Shown: piece by piece, positions 46,590 to 57,934 of the stretch | Layout of the letters: each line of letters begins with the position of its first letter | How positions within the stretch are numbered: the first letter of the stretch is position 1 | Source of the DNA: Calliphora vicina | Taxonomy: Eukaryota > Arthropoda > Insecta > Diptera > Calliphoridae | Length of the DNA stretch: 64,000 bases | Assembly (NCBI RefSeq): GCF_958450345.1 | Contig: NC_088780.1 | Coordinates: forward strand, 30,031,667 to 30,095,666 | Direction of reading: 5' to 3' | Made by a program: the position numbers and the translations under genes | Notes under the pieces: generated by a model | What the model was told of the DNA's origin: nothing | The model's database searches: none | What the model saw: the letters and a program-made list of their open reading frames with translations, nothing else

Positions 46590-46690
46590 TCGATTTTGGT
46601 TGTTGTTGTTGTAGCAACAGTGGTTGCTGAGTTGACAGCCATTGGCGAGTGAACTCGGGTCATTCCGGTGCGTAGAACCGGCTGTCGTGG
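46590..46690. repeat. Dispersed repeat end (GTTGTTGTTGTAGCAACAG ... GGTGCGTAGAACCGG)
   Basis: The block carries GTGAACTCGGGTCATTCCGG then TGCGTAGAACCGGCTGTCGT. A close relative is at 59770-59830 (GAGACTCGGTTCGTTCCGGA then GCGTAGCTCC). The CG-rich composition contrasts with the neighbourhood. It is probably the end of a LINE or SINE family, but the type is unknown to me. Confidence 0.45.
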
Positions 46691-46693
46691 GAA

Positions 46694-48560
46694 TTTCGGT
46701 AATGATATGTTTTTATATAAAATATCGAATTTTGGTCAGAAATATGAGTGATCACAGATCAAGCTCCTTTTCTTGATTAATCGCTTATTGGCTAAGTTAT
46801 TAGCGAATTTAGATATTTTGAGTTTTTATATAAAAAATCGAATTTTGGTAAGAAATATGAGTGATCACAGATCGAGCTCATTTACTTGATTAAACGCTTA
46901 TTGTCCAAAATATTAGCGAATTTAGATATTTTGAGTTTTTATATAAAAAGTCGAATTTTGGTCAGAAATATGAGTGATCACAGATCGAGCTGCTTTTCTT
47001 GATTAAACGCTTATTGGCCAAGTTATTAGCGAATTTAGATATTTTGAATTTTTATATAAAAAATCGAATTTTGGTCAGAAATATGAGTGATCACAGATCG
47101 AGCTGCTTTTCTTGATTAAACGCTTATTGGCCAAGTTATTAGCGAATTTAGATATTTTGAGTTTTTATATAAAAAATCGAATTTTGGTCAGAAATATGAG
47201 TGATCACAGATCGATTAAACGCTTATTGGCCAAGTTATTAGCGAATTTAGATATTTTGAGTTTTTATATAAAAAATCGAATTTTGGTCAGAAATATGAGT
47301 GATTTAGATATTTTGAGTTTTTATATAAAAAGTCGAATTTTGGTCAGAAATATGAGTGATCACAGATCGAGCTGCTTTTCATGATTAAACGCTGATTGGC
47401 CAAGTTATTAGCGAATTTAGATATTTTGAGTTTTTATATAAAAAATCGAATTTTGGTCAGAAATATGAGTGATCACAGATCGAGCTGCTTTTCTTGATTA
47501 AACGCTTATTGGCCAAGTTATTAGCGAATTAAGATATTTTGAGTTTTTATATAAAAAATTGAATTTCGGTCAGAAATATGAGTGATCACAGACCGAGCAC
47601 CTTTTCTTGATTAAACGCTTATAGGCCAAGTTATTAGCGAATTTAGCTATTTTGAGTTTTTATATAAAAAATCGAATTTTGGTCAGAAATATGAGTGATC
47701 ACAGATCGAGCTGATTTTCTTGATTAAACGCACTGGCCAAGTTATTAGCGAATTTAGATATTTTGAGTTTTTATATAAAAAATTGAATTTCGGTCAGAAA
47801 TATGAGTGATCACAGATCGAGCTGCTTTTCTTGATTAAACGCTTATTGGCCAAGTTATTAGCGAATTTAGATATTTTGAATTTTTATATAAAAAATCGAA
47901 TTTTGGTCAGAAATATGAGTGATCACAGATCGAGCTGCTTTTCTTGATTAAACGCTTATTGGCCAAGTTATTAGCGAATTTAGATATTTTGAGTTTTTAT
48001 ATAAAAAATCGAATTTTGGTCAGAAATATGAGTGATCACAGATCGATTAAACGCTTATTGGCCAAGTTATTAGCGAATTTAGATATTTTGAGTTTTTATA
48101 TAAAAAATCGAATTTTGGTCAGAAATATGAGTGATTTAGATATTTTGAGTTTTTATATAAAAAGTCGAATTTTGGTGAGAAATATGAGTGATCACAGATC
48201 GAGCTGCTTTTCTTGATTAAACGCTTATTGGCCAAGTTATTAGCGAATTTAAATATTTTGATTTTTTAATAAAAAATCGATTTTTGTTAAGACATATGAG
48301 TGATCACAGATCGAGCTCTTTTTCTTGATTAAACGCTTATTGGCCAAGTTATTAGCGATTTTAGATATTTTGAGTTTTTATATAAAAAATCGAATTTTTG
48401 TCAGAAATATGAGTGATCGCAGATCGAGCTGCTTTTCTTGACTAAACGCTTATTGGCCAAGGTATTAGTGAATTTAGATATTTTGAGTTTTTATATAAAA
48501 AACCGATTTTTGGTCAGAAATATAAGTGATCACAGCACAAAATATAAGTGATCACAGAAC
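46694..48560. repeat. 113-bp satellite array with 832-bp higher-order repeat
   Basis: About 16 tandem units, each with ATGAGTGATCACAGATCGAG, a TTTTCTTGATTAAACGCTTA block, GTTATTAGCGAATTTAGA, TTTTGAGTTTTTATATAAAA and TCGAATTTTGGTCAGAA. Successive ATGAG starts are 46744, 46857, 46970, 47083, 47196, so the period is exactly 113; shortened units of 99 and 57 bp occur at 47196-47352 and again at 48028-48184. The block 47112-47384 recurs at 47944-48216 with one seen synonymous-type base change, giving an 832-bp higher-order period. The unit contains the palindrome TGATCA. The array lies between blp and Fbxl7. Open frames across the 99- and 57-bp units (90 codons, twice) follow from lengths divisible by three and are not genes. 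Confidence 0.95.
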
Positions 48561-49159
48561 GAATTTTAAGAATAATTTTAAAATCAGTCCATAACAACCC
48601 ACATTTAAAATATATTGTTTATAAAAATGCCTTAAAAAGCGCATTAATTTGATTTTTATTGAAAATATAATAATTTATTTATAAAGAAAACAAAACAAAT
48701 GCCAGGCCTAATACATACAAAATTACTAATACATTAAACTAAAAAAAATAAAAATTCTTTTAAATATTTTTGATTATAAATATTCAATACTTGATTTTTG
48801 TTTGTGTTAAATAAAAGTAATTAATAAAACTAAAAATTCTGGTTCATTAAAAATATTTAATTACAATTGATTTAAATTTGTTTAATTTTTTTTTTAGATT
48901 TTAAATAATTTACAAACAATTTTTAACTAAGAGAAGTTTCATTGCTAAAAATAGGGTTTAAAAAAGTATTTAATACTTTTACAAACAAAGAAATATTTAA
49001 ATAATTTTGCTTAAAACACTTAAAACAATAATTTCTTTAATTTTTATTTGTATACTTTATATATAAAATAAGTACATATGTACAATTAGGGGCAGTTAGG
49101 AAATAATGATGATGAGGAGGTGGAGTAGGAGGAGCAACAATGTTGGGTGTTAAATTCCT
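48561..49159. other. Gene-free stretch, includes Fbxl7 3' leader end
   Basis: Extremely AT-rich. A minus-strand AATAAA (plus TTTATT, 49043-49048) about 115 bp after the Fbxl7 stop is a candidate poly(A) signal. Confidence 0.4.
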
Positions 49160-52100
49160 TTAACAAAATCCTGGATTTGTATGCTCGATAATACATCTTT
49201 TACAATATTTCTTAACAGCTCTATAGCCTTCAATGGATATCTGACAATCTTGTATATTCAATTGCTGCAGACCGCGACAATAGTACGCAATACATTGGAC
49301 GCCACGATCGGTAATCATATCACAATTTCGTAAACTTAATTTCTTTAAATTCGGACAACTTTCGGCCAAAGCCCTTAGGCCAGCATCACTCACATCACAC
49401 TTGCCAATATCGAGAGCTCTCAAGCGAGGACATGAACGTGCCAGTACTGTTATGGAATCATCACTAACCGCTTCACAACCCCGAGCATTTAGGTAGCGTA
49501 ATTTATAGCAACGTCTTGCAATTACTTTTAGACCCGCATCAGATACCCTGTCACATTTGGCTACAGAGAGATAGCGTAATGCTGCGCCTAGTTTGGCCAA
49601 TTCGTAGAGGCCGAAATCGGTAATGTTGAGGCAATCGGAAACGCTAAGCTCTTTAAGAGCTATGCAAAAACTTGGCACAAATTTTAAGCCTGCATCTGTA
49701 AGTGGAGGAAAGCAAAAATGATTTAGAGTTTATTTTCTCAAAATCCGAAATTATTGGATAGTAATACTTACCAGTGATTTGTATGCAGCGCCTTAAATAA
49801 AGATACACCAATTGAGGACAATTTTTAACCACAATTTTTAGACCCACATCATCTAAAGCTGTACAATCGGTTAAATCTAAATATTGTAATAAAAGTCTTC
49901 TGGGTGGTTCCAAATTTGGATTCGGTGTTATGGTATTAATTTGCGTGCAACCTAAAAAACTCAAACAATTAAAATCGTATTAATTTTTGTTCCTTAATCG
50001 TAAACTTACCCGTTACATCCAAATGTTGAACATTAGTGCATTTTGTCAAAACATCTACTAGAGCCTGATTTGAGACATTAACACATGTTTGCAGCTGTAA
50101 GTGTGTCAATTCCGGACATCGTCGGGTCAGTAGCTGTAGTCCCTTATCCGATATACGACAGCCATCGGCCAGCATAACTCTCTCCACATCCGGACACGAG
50201 CCATTACGTGTCTGACCACACAACTGGCGAAAAATCATTTTCAAAGCTTTGTCACCGTTCAAGTGTTCCCCTTTCAAGGTAATAACTTTCCACAATACCG
50301 GACGCCAGGCCAACTGTTCAAATCTCCGACAAACCCGCGCCAAACTGCACAATTCACAACTATCGAACCATTGGAAGACTTTCAAAATTGCCTCATCTGG
50401 CAGGCGGTCAAATAGAGGACCCGATCTGAATGGTCCTTTCTTAGACCATGGGGGTGGTCCGGTTTCCACGTGTCTCCGGGCTATGGCCGCCGCTGCCGAC
50501 ATGGCAGCCGGCGGTGGATGATGTACTATACTGTGTGTTGTTATGGTGTTCGGATGATGGCCAGTGGGTGAGGGTGACACCAAGGTGGCATAACCCTGAT
50601 CTAGACTAGGTGAAAATCTGCCTAAATTACACAAACCATCGGATAAACTTTTCACTTTGCTGTGATGATAGCGCTGGTCCAAGGCCAAATTCGACGATGA
50701 GGAGGTGTTGTTATTTGAACTGGAAAAGTTGTCTATGTGGTTCGATGAACTAAACGCATTGGCGGGTGAGTTAGTGCGATTCAAGAGATAACGATCGGAA
50801 CCACTAGTTTCGCTAGGACTCGAGGCGCGATGATGTAGCAGATGAGGATCTGTAAAACAGGGAGATATTAAATTATTTGTTAAATAAAATAAAATAGTAT
50901 TTAAGCAAATCACAATTTTTAACCGATATTTGAGTTTCTTACAATAACATGGAAATTTCTCATTAAGAAAATAATTAATTAAATCGTGAATATCTTCGTG
51001 GTAGGATTTTGAACATGGATTAACTCAACAACAGTTTGCCGATCTTTTGGTGATAGAGAACTTATCTTGGCTTAAACAATTGTAATCTTTATAAATTCAA
51101 TTCAATATTCGATCGAGATTGTCAGTATTCGGACTCTTCCGTATAATATAGATTACTGCATTTCTAGGCCCTTCATGTCGAGGAATTTCGGTTTCTCAAT
51201 TCCGTATAATACGGAAGCAATGGACGGTCCTTTCTATGACACAACGGGTCTATCAGTCTATACAGATGGTTCTATAAAGGGAAATCGAGTTGGCGCAGGA
51301 GTCTACATTCAGGAATTCGACATTAGGTTATCTTTTAGACTTCCAAATGAATGTAGCATTATTCAGGCTGAAATATCAGCCATCAAAAGGGCGGCTAACT
51401 GGCTCAGTTATAACAAGATATCAGACAGGGATATTCGTATATATACTGACAGTCAGGGCGCAATAAAGTCTCTAACAGGTGTATACATAACATTTAATTT
51501 GCTCCAGGAATTAAACAGGATGACAGGACATTCAACAGTCGTACTTAAGTGGGGACACGGAGATACTACGGGCAACTGTGTTGCTGATGATTTGGCGAAA
51601 AAAGGCGCCATGCTACCTGACGGAGACATTGATTTCCTATATGGGATTCCGTTATTCAAATGTAAGGTACAAATTAGTAACTTCTACTATAAGCTCGCTC
51701 AAACAAGATGGGGTTGTGAACCCACATGCAATATTACCAGAATGATATGGCCCCGATTGAATCGTCATATCTTCTTGACACGCTCACAATTGAGTGGTGT
51801 AGTGGCGGTCATAACCGGACATTGCACTTTTGGCAACCATGCGAAGAGACTTGGCTTACCCTATAACGACTTCTGTAGAAGTTGTAAAAACGAAGAGGAG
51901 GATGAGACCATATTTCATCTTCTTTGTCACTGTCAGTCATTAGGAGATCTACGCTTAAGGTTTCTGGGACATCGTTCCCTACATAGTCTTTCAGAGCTCT
52001 CGAATATGAGGCTAGAGAGCATTAATGCCTTTATAAGGAGCAGTAATTGGTTAAAGTGGTTTAGAGTGACCTAATAACCGCCAACTCTTCGGTACGCAAT

Positions 52101-55100
52101 TTAAAAAAAAAACTATCTCCTCTGCCTCTTTCTTCGGACATCTTCCTTTTAACTTTTTTCAATCTTCCCCTTTCTTCCTTCTTTCTTTCTTTCTTTTTCA
52201 CTTCTATCTGTCCCTCTTTTTCTGACTGTCTACTTTCAGGTAACACAAAGGGACCTATAGCTTGGACTCACGTGAAGTGCTCTTCTTTTCTTTACTTCGC
52301 GGCTGCCTGGATCGAGATTTATTTTCGGTATTTTAATTGGAAACTCTGCTTCTTAGATAATAGTGTCAATGACATGGCGAAAATGGTGGAAAAAATAATT
52401 ATGATGGGGATGAAAACGTTCATTCCAACAATGAAAATTTCGTTTAAAACTATGGAAAAATCCTGGTTTAATAGGAAGTGAAACATTGCAATCAGATCCA
52501 GAGAAGAAGCATTCAGAATCTGGAGTGATAACAAAAATGCCGAAACTGATCCGCAAAAAGGCGAGATCTTCGTGTGCCAAAGTAATGAGGCGTCAAAAAT
52601 GTATACACAAGCAGCGTCTCCGAGCGAAAGTTTTCACTGCTCCCCGGGGCAGTCAAAGCTGAATTATTTGCAAATAATTCAAAAGCATTAACCAAAGAGT
52701 ATCAGTTACTATGCCAAATAAATATACTGTTTCGCGCTGGGGAAGATAAAAATGTTTTAGCGGATCTCAACATAAACAAGTTCTTTTAATTTTAAAAGAG
52801 ATGCAGGAGTATTTTTTGTAGATATTTTCAAATAAATATATAAAATTTCGTAACATTCGGATAAGAACTTTATTCATGGTGATTTATTTTTAAACTGTAT
52901 TGGGCTGTGGTGAGAAACTTTCGGAAAGATGGGTGGATCGCCAGATATACAGCCTTTATTTGACATACGTTGCTTCGAAAATCCAAAGAGAGCGATCCAA
53001 AATAAAAATCGATTGAGATAGTCTAACAAGAGTAGATCGCGAATAAATAATTTTTCGAAAATCGGACATGTCGAGGAAACATTTGGATAAAATGGGTAAT
53101 AAACTATCAAACTCGAGTCATATCCTATCACAGCAGAGGTACCTCTTACAGTTCGACTAAAACAATTGCATTTTTGAGCAGTAAAACATAGAATTGATGG
53201 ATCTAGATCTCGAGTCCAATGCCTTGTTTTTTTTAAAGTTAATCAAGAAATGAAAACTTGTGTTAATCTTCAAAGATAATGTTTTGAAATTTACATTTTT
53301 TTCTACTCTCCTGTTATACATGGTAGTGGGGACCGTAAGATAGCTCTACGTGGGCTAATGGTTGCATCAACCACTCTTTGCACTGGAACGAAACGTAAAA
53401 TAATATTTACCAAGCTGGAAATGGCAGGAATCAGATTGCTGTTAAGGTTAAACATGTGCAGTTTGAGGACCGTGATAACGGATCACTATTCGATAAGGGT
53501 TTGAATTAAATGACAATCCGTATTTTTGTATGATGTGCGAGGATGTCTAGGAAACTGAAAAACATGAAGGCGTGTCAATAAGGGGCAATAGAGGGAGCAA
53601 CTCCTAGGCAATTTCATGGATTTTTGTCATGGAAAATGCACATGTGGGCTCCCTTGCGTTTGTGTTCGATTGTGAGAGAACGCGGCACCCATCTTGGATA
53701 AAGCTTTCTTATACCAAGTGATCATTTAAAATTAAAACTAATGAGCCATATGAAATCATGGGTGTAGAGAACACAACTGGGCTTCTAGAACGTTCGGCAT
53801 CTTTCGTGCTTGTACGGCCATAACGAAATACAGAAAACACTTTTTCACCATTGAAATTGATGGTGCAGAGATTCCATAGTATTTATCAAGCTTAGCCTTG
53901 ATTTGAGGGATGGTTTTTTTCCGCAAAAAATAATGTTTAATGAACACACGAAATTCACTTTCTTAATGTTTCTCCTCAGGTCACGCGGCCCTCCCTTGGC
54001 CCGCCATACCAAAATTAAACAAAATAAATCAATAGCTTGTTCAAATTTTGACAGGAGTCAGCTGATATATGCCTGTTGACAGGAGCAGTGTTGGCCTTTC
54101 AGTTAAGAGGCGGGAAATTCAAAAAGTCACGGACTTATTGACCCGCCAAACGATTCTTCGATAAATTGGTAGACATTTTTGGTTATTAGCAAATCAGGAG
54201 GCTTTTTCCAGTTATGGGCGTTAACGTAGACAAATTTGTATAAAAATATTAATTGATTCTCAACCAGGGCTTTGAATTAATTAAGTTTGAGCTTAATTTA
54301 CTAAAATCTTAATTCGGAATTATGAAATTGTAGCAATTCATTCCATATTCAAAGGAATTTATTAAAATATAATTCATTCGCCGTTGAAATAAAAATTTAT
54401 AATGGAATAAGTTTTTGAAAAATTTAATCATTCAAGAAATTTTATTGAGCTATTTTGTCGTGGGTTTGAATTAAAGAAAAATTTAATGATCCAATAAGGA
54501 ATTAGATCTATAATGAATAAATTCTTAAAGATACGAATTCAATACATTCGGAATAGTAAGGAATTTAAGACAATGGATTAATTCGTGCTGCATGGTTTAA
54601 TGGAATTGTTAAGAGGATATATTTAATTTAATTTTGAAAATTCAATTAAGAATTAATTCTTTCGCACAATTCTGTTCTCAACAATTTCAATATGATTTCA
54701 CCAAATGAATCTTTTATGACAAAGTTCATCGAATTATCTTACAAGATTAACATGATTTTAAATATAAAACAAATACTTTACACTTACCTTGTAACCTCTC
54801 ATTGCCATCACTAAACTCGCACATACTGCGCAGACCATCCTCCAGATAATAACGTTCACTTTGATAATTACTAGCTTCGGAACCCAACGGCAAACCTCGT
54901 ATGGCACTACCCAAATATAAAGCATCCATTTTCTTCTCCAAATAATATTGAGCATTACGACCATTACCATTTGTAGCGGCCGCCGGCACTGTGCCGCGAC
55001 CATTTTGATGGCGTGTCAAACGGCTAGTGGTCGTGGTGCCGGGAGCAGCATCACTTGAGTCCTCAGTGTCGGCACTGTTACTGTGCAGTACATAGGCACT

Positions 55101-55700
55101 GGGCCCCCGTTCGTGACGACCGTATTGTATTAAATGTTCCAAGGCTAAAAAATTACGCTGTTGATTGGCATTCACGCCCACGCACAAATTCGATCTCTGT
55201 TGCTGCTGAGCAGTACGGCCTACCGAGGCAGATGTAGGCAATACGGTGGAACCATTTAGGGGATGCTGTCGTCCTCTCAACTCAAAGGTGGCGGCTTTAT
55301 GTTGTATGGGCTGGGGCTGATCTAGAGAACTTTGTGACGATGATCGGGAGAGATCATACAGTTGAGCAGTGACCTGCTGCCTGTCTTGTGTGGTATTTTT
55401 GGCACTTTGTTGTGTATCCTCCAAATCTCCTCTCAGGCCATCGACTGTATCTCCCTGTTGCGATACCGACGTGGTATGATAAATAATATCCGTATCAGTA
55501 TCTATGCTAAGATCGGGAGATTTTCGAGACATTTGATAAACTTGAGGATCTAGAGGACTTGAGCTTAAGGGATGATGAAAGGTGGGCTGATGTAGGCCAT
55601 TCAAAGAGTCCATAACCGCATTGCTAGTACGTCCCAACGAGGCCAACGGACATTCTAAACTTGTAGGCGCTGTAGCGCGTCTAGCTGTTTGATGAGACAT
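49160..55700 (-). CDS. Fbxl7: F-box and leucine-rich repeat protein 7, four coding exons
   Basis: The coding exons (minus strand, in order) are 55700-54788, 50849-50010, 49951-49772 and 49695-49160. All donors are GTAAG and all acceptors end in AG. Each of the three introns is in phase 1, and the joined length of 2469 bases gives 822 residues plus a stop. Fbxl7 is the substrate-recognising subunit of an SCF (Skp1-Cullin1-F-box) ubiquitin ligase; in Drosophila it acts downstream of the cadherin Fat and limits the myosin Dachs, linking to Hippo growth control. Residues 1-445 are a long low-complexity Ser/Asn/His/Gln-rich region; the F-box is at about 449-495 ('LFDRLPDEAILKVFQWFDSC', 'LARVCRRFEQLAW'); cysteine-containing leucine-rich repeats of the CC type follow to about 815 ('LTHLQLQTCVNVSNQAL', 'LRYLSVAKCDRVSDAGL', and so on), ending 'CIIEHTNPGFC'. 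The start is supported by an in-frame TAG immediately before the ATG. An acceptor-like TTTATTTGCAG ending at 55736 suggests a further non-coding 5' exon. Antisense open frames over the exons are shadows. Confidence 0.95.
51130..52260 (+). mobile_element. LINE ORF2 C-terminal fragment with RNase H domain and 3' end
   Basis: An open frame at 51175-52074 (299 residues) has the RNase H core 'LSVYTDGSIKGNRVGAGVYI' with the first catalytic Asp in YTDGS, the second acidic residue in 'QAEISAIKRA', the third in 'IYTDSQGAIKSL' and the fourth in 'GNCVADDLAKKGA'. A zinc-knuckle-like C-terminus follows ('FCRSCKNEEEDETIFHLLCHC'). This arrangement occurs in LINEs of the I and LOA groups. It lacks the reverse transcriptase upstream, so it is 5'-truncated. 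It lies antisense in Fbxl7 intron 1 and, having no stops over 299 residues, looks young. A T/C-rich 3' part follows to about 52260. Confidence 0.85.
52310..52790 (+). pseudogene. LINE ORF2 linker fragment (between endonuclease and RT)
   Basis: The frame 'FRYFNWKLCFLDNSVNDMAK' then 'GMKTFIPTMKISFKTMEKSW-FNRK' (52310-52480), followed after a stop by 'REEAFRIWSDNKNAETDPQK', follows the pattern of the linker downstream of the endonuclease in Jockey-type LINEs ('...IPxxxxxxKxxPWFxxxC...'). A similar fragment is at 57935-58010. Confidence 0.5.
53330..53560 (+). pseudogene. LINE C-terminal (RNase H tail) relic
   Basis: About 53460-53570, in broken frames, reads 'GFELNDNPYFCMMCEDV-ETEKHEG', a decayed form of the 'GHCxLxxHxxRMGLxxDxxCRxCxxxxETxEHxLC' zinc-finger-like LINE C-terminus. 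Stops are present. Confidence 0.45.
53560..53995 (-). pseudogene. mariner transposase relic with internal deletion
   Basis: The minus strand (53995-53756) keeps the N-terminal DNA-binding segment 'FIKHYFLRKKTIPQIKAKLD' then 'KYYGISAPSISMVKKCF', the typical mariner start. After a deletion, 53720-53630 reads 'LGIRKLYPRWVPRSLTIEHK', equivalent to the 'LGMRKLxARWVPHLLT' segment just before the catalytic domain. The D,D34D core is not present. It lies in Fbxl7 intron 1. Confidence 0.75.
54270..54690. repeat. AT-rich block related to the hAT element at 18028-18884
   Basis: TTTGAGCTTAATTTACTAAA followed by ATCTTAATTCGGAATTA here is nearly the same as TTTGAGCTTAATTCACTAAT then ATCTTAATCCGTAATTA at about 18176-18215. 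No terminal repeats or duplication remain. Confidence 0.45.
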
Positions 55701-55735
55701 TCTAATAGTTGCTTTACAAGATTACTCCATTAAAT

Positions 55736-56469
55736 CTGCAAATAAAGTAATAAAAAAAGAATGCAAAAAAGTGTTATAAAATGCGACGGCAATGTTTTCA
55801 ATAATTTGTTAAACAAATTGTATTACATATGTTAAGCTCTTTATTTTTTTTAAAGGAATTTACTAAATTAAAAAGTCATTACCAACAGTAAGAGGAATAA
55901 TAATAAAAAAAAATAAAAATAAAACTGCTAAACTACCAATAGTAGTAAAAATCCTCAAGGAGTAAGTGTATGCTAAAAAATAAAACTAAAAAAAAACTTG
56001 CATGTGCAAGCAATTGTGGTAGTTTTAGACGAAGTTGAAGAAGAAAATCATTTAAATCTGTTTTTGTGTTTCTGTTGTTGTTGTTGTTGCTTTTCAGAAA
56101 TGTCTTCTTAAGATGCCAACTCATAAATATTAAACTCTATGCATATGCACACCACACTTCCTAGTAATGCATCAGGCAATAAGGAAACAATATATTGTAT
56201 CGATATCACTTTTGACACTTTCCAACGACAGCTTACTAAAAACAAGATCCAAAACGTTCTTCATATATTTGTACCCGTGTGTGTGTGTGTGTGAGTGCTC
56301 TTTCTTACATAGTGTAACCAAATTGCTGCTGCAGTTGCAGTTGATGATGATGACGACGATGATTCTTATTGCTGCTGCTTAAAAATATGGCGGTTGGCGG
56401 ATTTTTTATACCCAGCACTATGGGTTGATGATGTTAGTTAATTATGAATATATTTATTTAATAAGCATG
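55736..56469. other. Upstream of Fbxl7 first coding exon
   Basis: By the acceptor at 55737-55736, this is intron on the Fbxl7 strand, leading to an unseen 5' non-coding exon. It carries (TG)n at 56278-56292 and (GAT)/(GCT)n-like short runs (56340-56375). No coding sequence is supported. Confidence 0.4.
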
Positions 56470-56812
56470 ATATTGTTACGAAATTGTACTTGAATTCAAA
56501 TATAACGTTTTTAACGGCTGATTTAAAAGTAGCATAATGCTTTCAAATAGCAGAGCTGTAATAGCAAACTGTAACATACATATCTGTGGGCATTATTAAC
56601 ATTGAATAAAAGCTTTCAGTTGACCATTGATCGTAAGTATGGCAACGCTGTTTGCTGCGACCGTATATTCGAATTCGAATATTCAGTTAAAGAAAATTGT
56701 AGAAAGTACACCACAGATGGCGTATGTATTAGAAAGCTCTAGACAGTTAAAGAGCAATCTAGAGTCAGATGGCAGTGTTATAAATAGTCGCACAGGTTGC
56801 AGTAGTTAGTTA

Positions 56813-57520
56813 CACAGAAAAAATTATATTTCAATTCAAACATTTATCCCATATTGAACTGGTTTCAATTATTTCTTAATTAAATCAAGTATTTATTTGC
56901 TCAAAAACAAAATTTCTTGATATTTTCTATTGAATTTGATTATTTTATCTATTCAACCAATTGTATATTGTAATTGAAATTCAACCAATAACGAAAATTG
57001 TATGTTCAATTGTCAAAATAATCAAATTCAAAACTCAAAATTCAATAGAAAATATCATGATGTAATAATTAAGGTGAGAGCGTTTCGACAACATACACAA
57101 CAAACACAATATTTCTTGCTGAAAATTTTGTCAAAATTGAATTTGTCAAATAAAAAATAAACAAATTTTATTTTTGCATTTAACTAAAAAACGGCCGTTA
57201 AATTTAAATAATTTAAATAAAAAGAACAACGGTTTAATAGTGCTTTATCCAAATTTCATTATATGAAATCTTTTTATTCACATCTTCATTCATGTATTTT
57301 GATTTAATTTTTTTTCTTTGAAAATAAAATTTATTATTTTTCAAAACAAATTCAGTTTGACAAAACACAAGCACTTTCAAAATAGATAAATAAAAATCAA
57401 CTGTGTTGTTGATTTCACCTTACTTAGTGCATCCTGGAAAATATCAAGAAATTTTGTTTTTGAGCAAATGTGACAAAAAATATTTGAATTGAAACGGTTT
57501 AAGAAATAGTTTTTTCTGTG
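56813..57520. mobile_element. Palindromic MITE, CACAGAAAAA family, copy 2, interrupted
   Basis: The outer ends match the 11880-12368 copy (CACAGAAAAAATTATATTTC; TTTTTTCTGTG), with TA on both sides (56811-56812, 57521-57522). The centre is shortened relative to copy 1, and a 379-bp element is inserted at 57058-57436. Confidence 0.8.
57058..57436. mobile_element. 379-bp insertion with GATG-A-TAAGGTGA termini
   Basis: GAAAATATCA occurs directly before (57048-57057) and after (57437-57446) the insert but only once in copy 1 of the host MITE, giving an 8-10-bp duplication. The ends read GATGTAATAATTAAGGTGA and, from the right, GATGCACTAAGTAAGGTGA. A duplication of about 8 bp suggests hAT. The interior is AT-rich and non-coding. 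Confidence 0.65.
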
Positions 57521-57934
57521 TAGTTTATCAGAGACACTATTCGAATAAACATCAACTGAGTGCCTTAAAGTGCCTTGAAACGTAACAATATATAACGGTA
57601 AATCTTCTCTTTTTTCGATAAAAAAAAATAAAATGCTCAAGAGAATTAGAAACAATTTGCTGTTTTCTCATATGAAAATATAACTACAGAAGTGAAAATA
57701 TTGTGGTATTATTCGCGGAGCATGATCACCTTTCGAAACTCCTGAATGAACAAATAAGAATATTTCATGCATTGCAGGGCATCAACACAAAACCCTCGTG
57801 AATGTTTTTAGCATATCTCAGTAATTCTGATAACAGTACCATTTATATTTCCTTTTCGATCACCTAACTTCGTAACGATTCTCTAACTGCTACGAAACTT
57901 TCAACGTTTATCTACAAAAAGGTTCGTTTGGTCA

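Larger units (their letters stand above)
50850..54787 (-). other. Fbxl7 intron 1, filled with transposon debris
   Basis: This 3.9-kb phase-1 intron separates the low-complexity region from the F-box exon. It contains a LINE RNase H fragment (51130-52260), two further LINE fragments (52310-52790, 53330-53560), a mariner relic (53560-53995) and a hAT-like AT-rich block (54270-54690). The donor is at 54787-54786 and the acceptor AG at 50851-50850 (minus strand). The other two introns are short (58 and 76 bp). Confidence 0.85.
56474..57587 (+). mobile_element. Solo LTR (LTR-2), Gypsy type, with nested MITEs
   Basis: It starts TGTTACGAAATTG and ends GAAACGTAACA, with ATAT duplicated on both sides (56470-56473, 57588-57591). 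TTATAAATAGTCGC (about 56778) is a TATA-like box, and AATAAAC (about 57544) a poly(A) signal. No internal retroviral-type frames flank it, so it is a solo LTR from recombination. It shares its start and promoter block with LTR-1 at 267. A 708-bp insertion lies between the TATA box and the poly(A) signal. Confidence 0.8.

Noticed and set aside
47112..48216. Two identical 90-codon frames (47112-47384 and 47944-48216) as a duplicated gene
   Set aside because: They lie wholly in the 113-bp satellite, and the openness comes from variant units of 99 and 57 bp. No recognisable protein motif.
46694..48560. CRISPR array, because of regular repeats
   Set aside because: Units are contiguous without unique spacers, the period is 113 bp, and the DNA is from an insect.
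50249..50521. Plus-strand frame across the Fbxl7 F-box exon
   Set aside because: It is the antisense shadow of the exon; the minus-strand protein is conserved.
53756..53947. Intact mariner gene
   Set aside because: Only the DNA-binding N-terminus and a fragment before the catalytic core are present, and the D,D34D core is missing.
54758..55237. Other frames overlapping Fbxl7 coding exon 1
   Set aside because: They are alternative-frame shadows of a frame that splices cleanly to the F-box exon.
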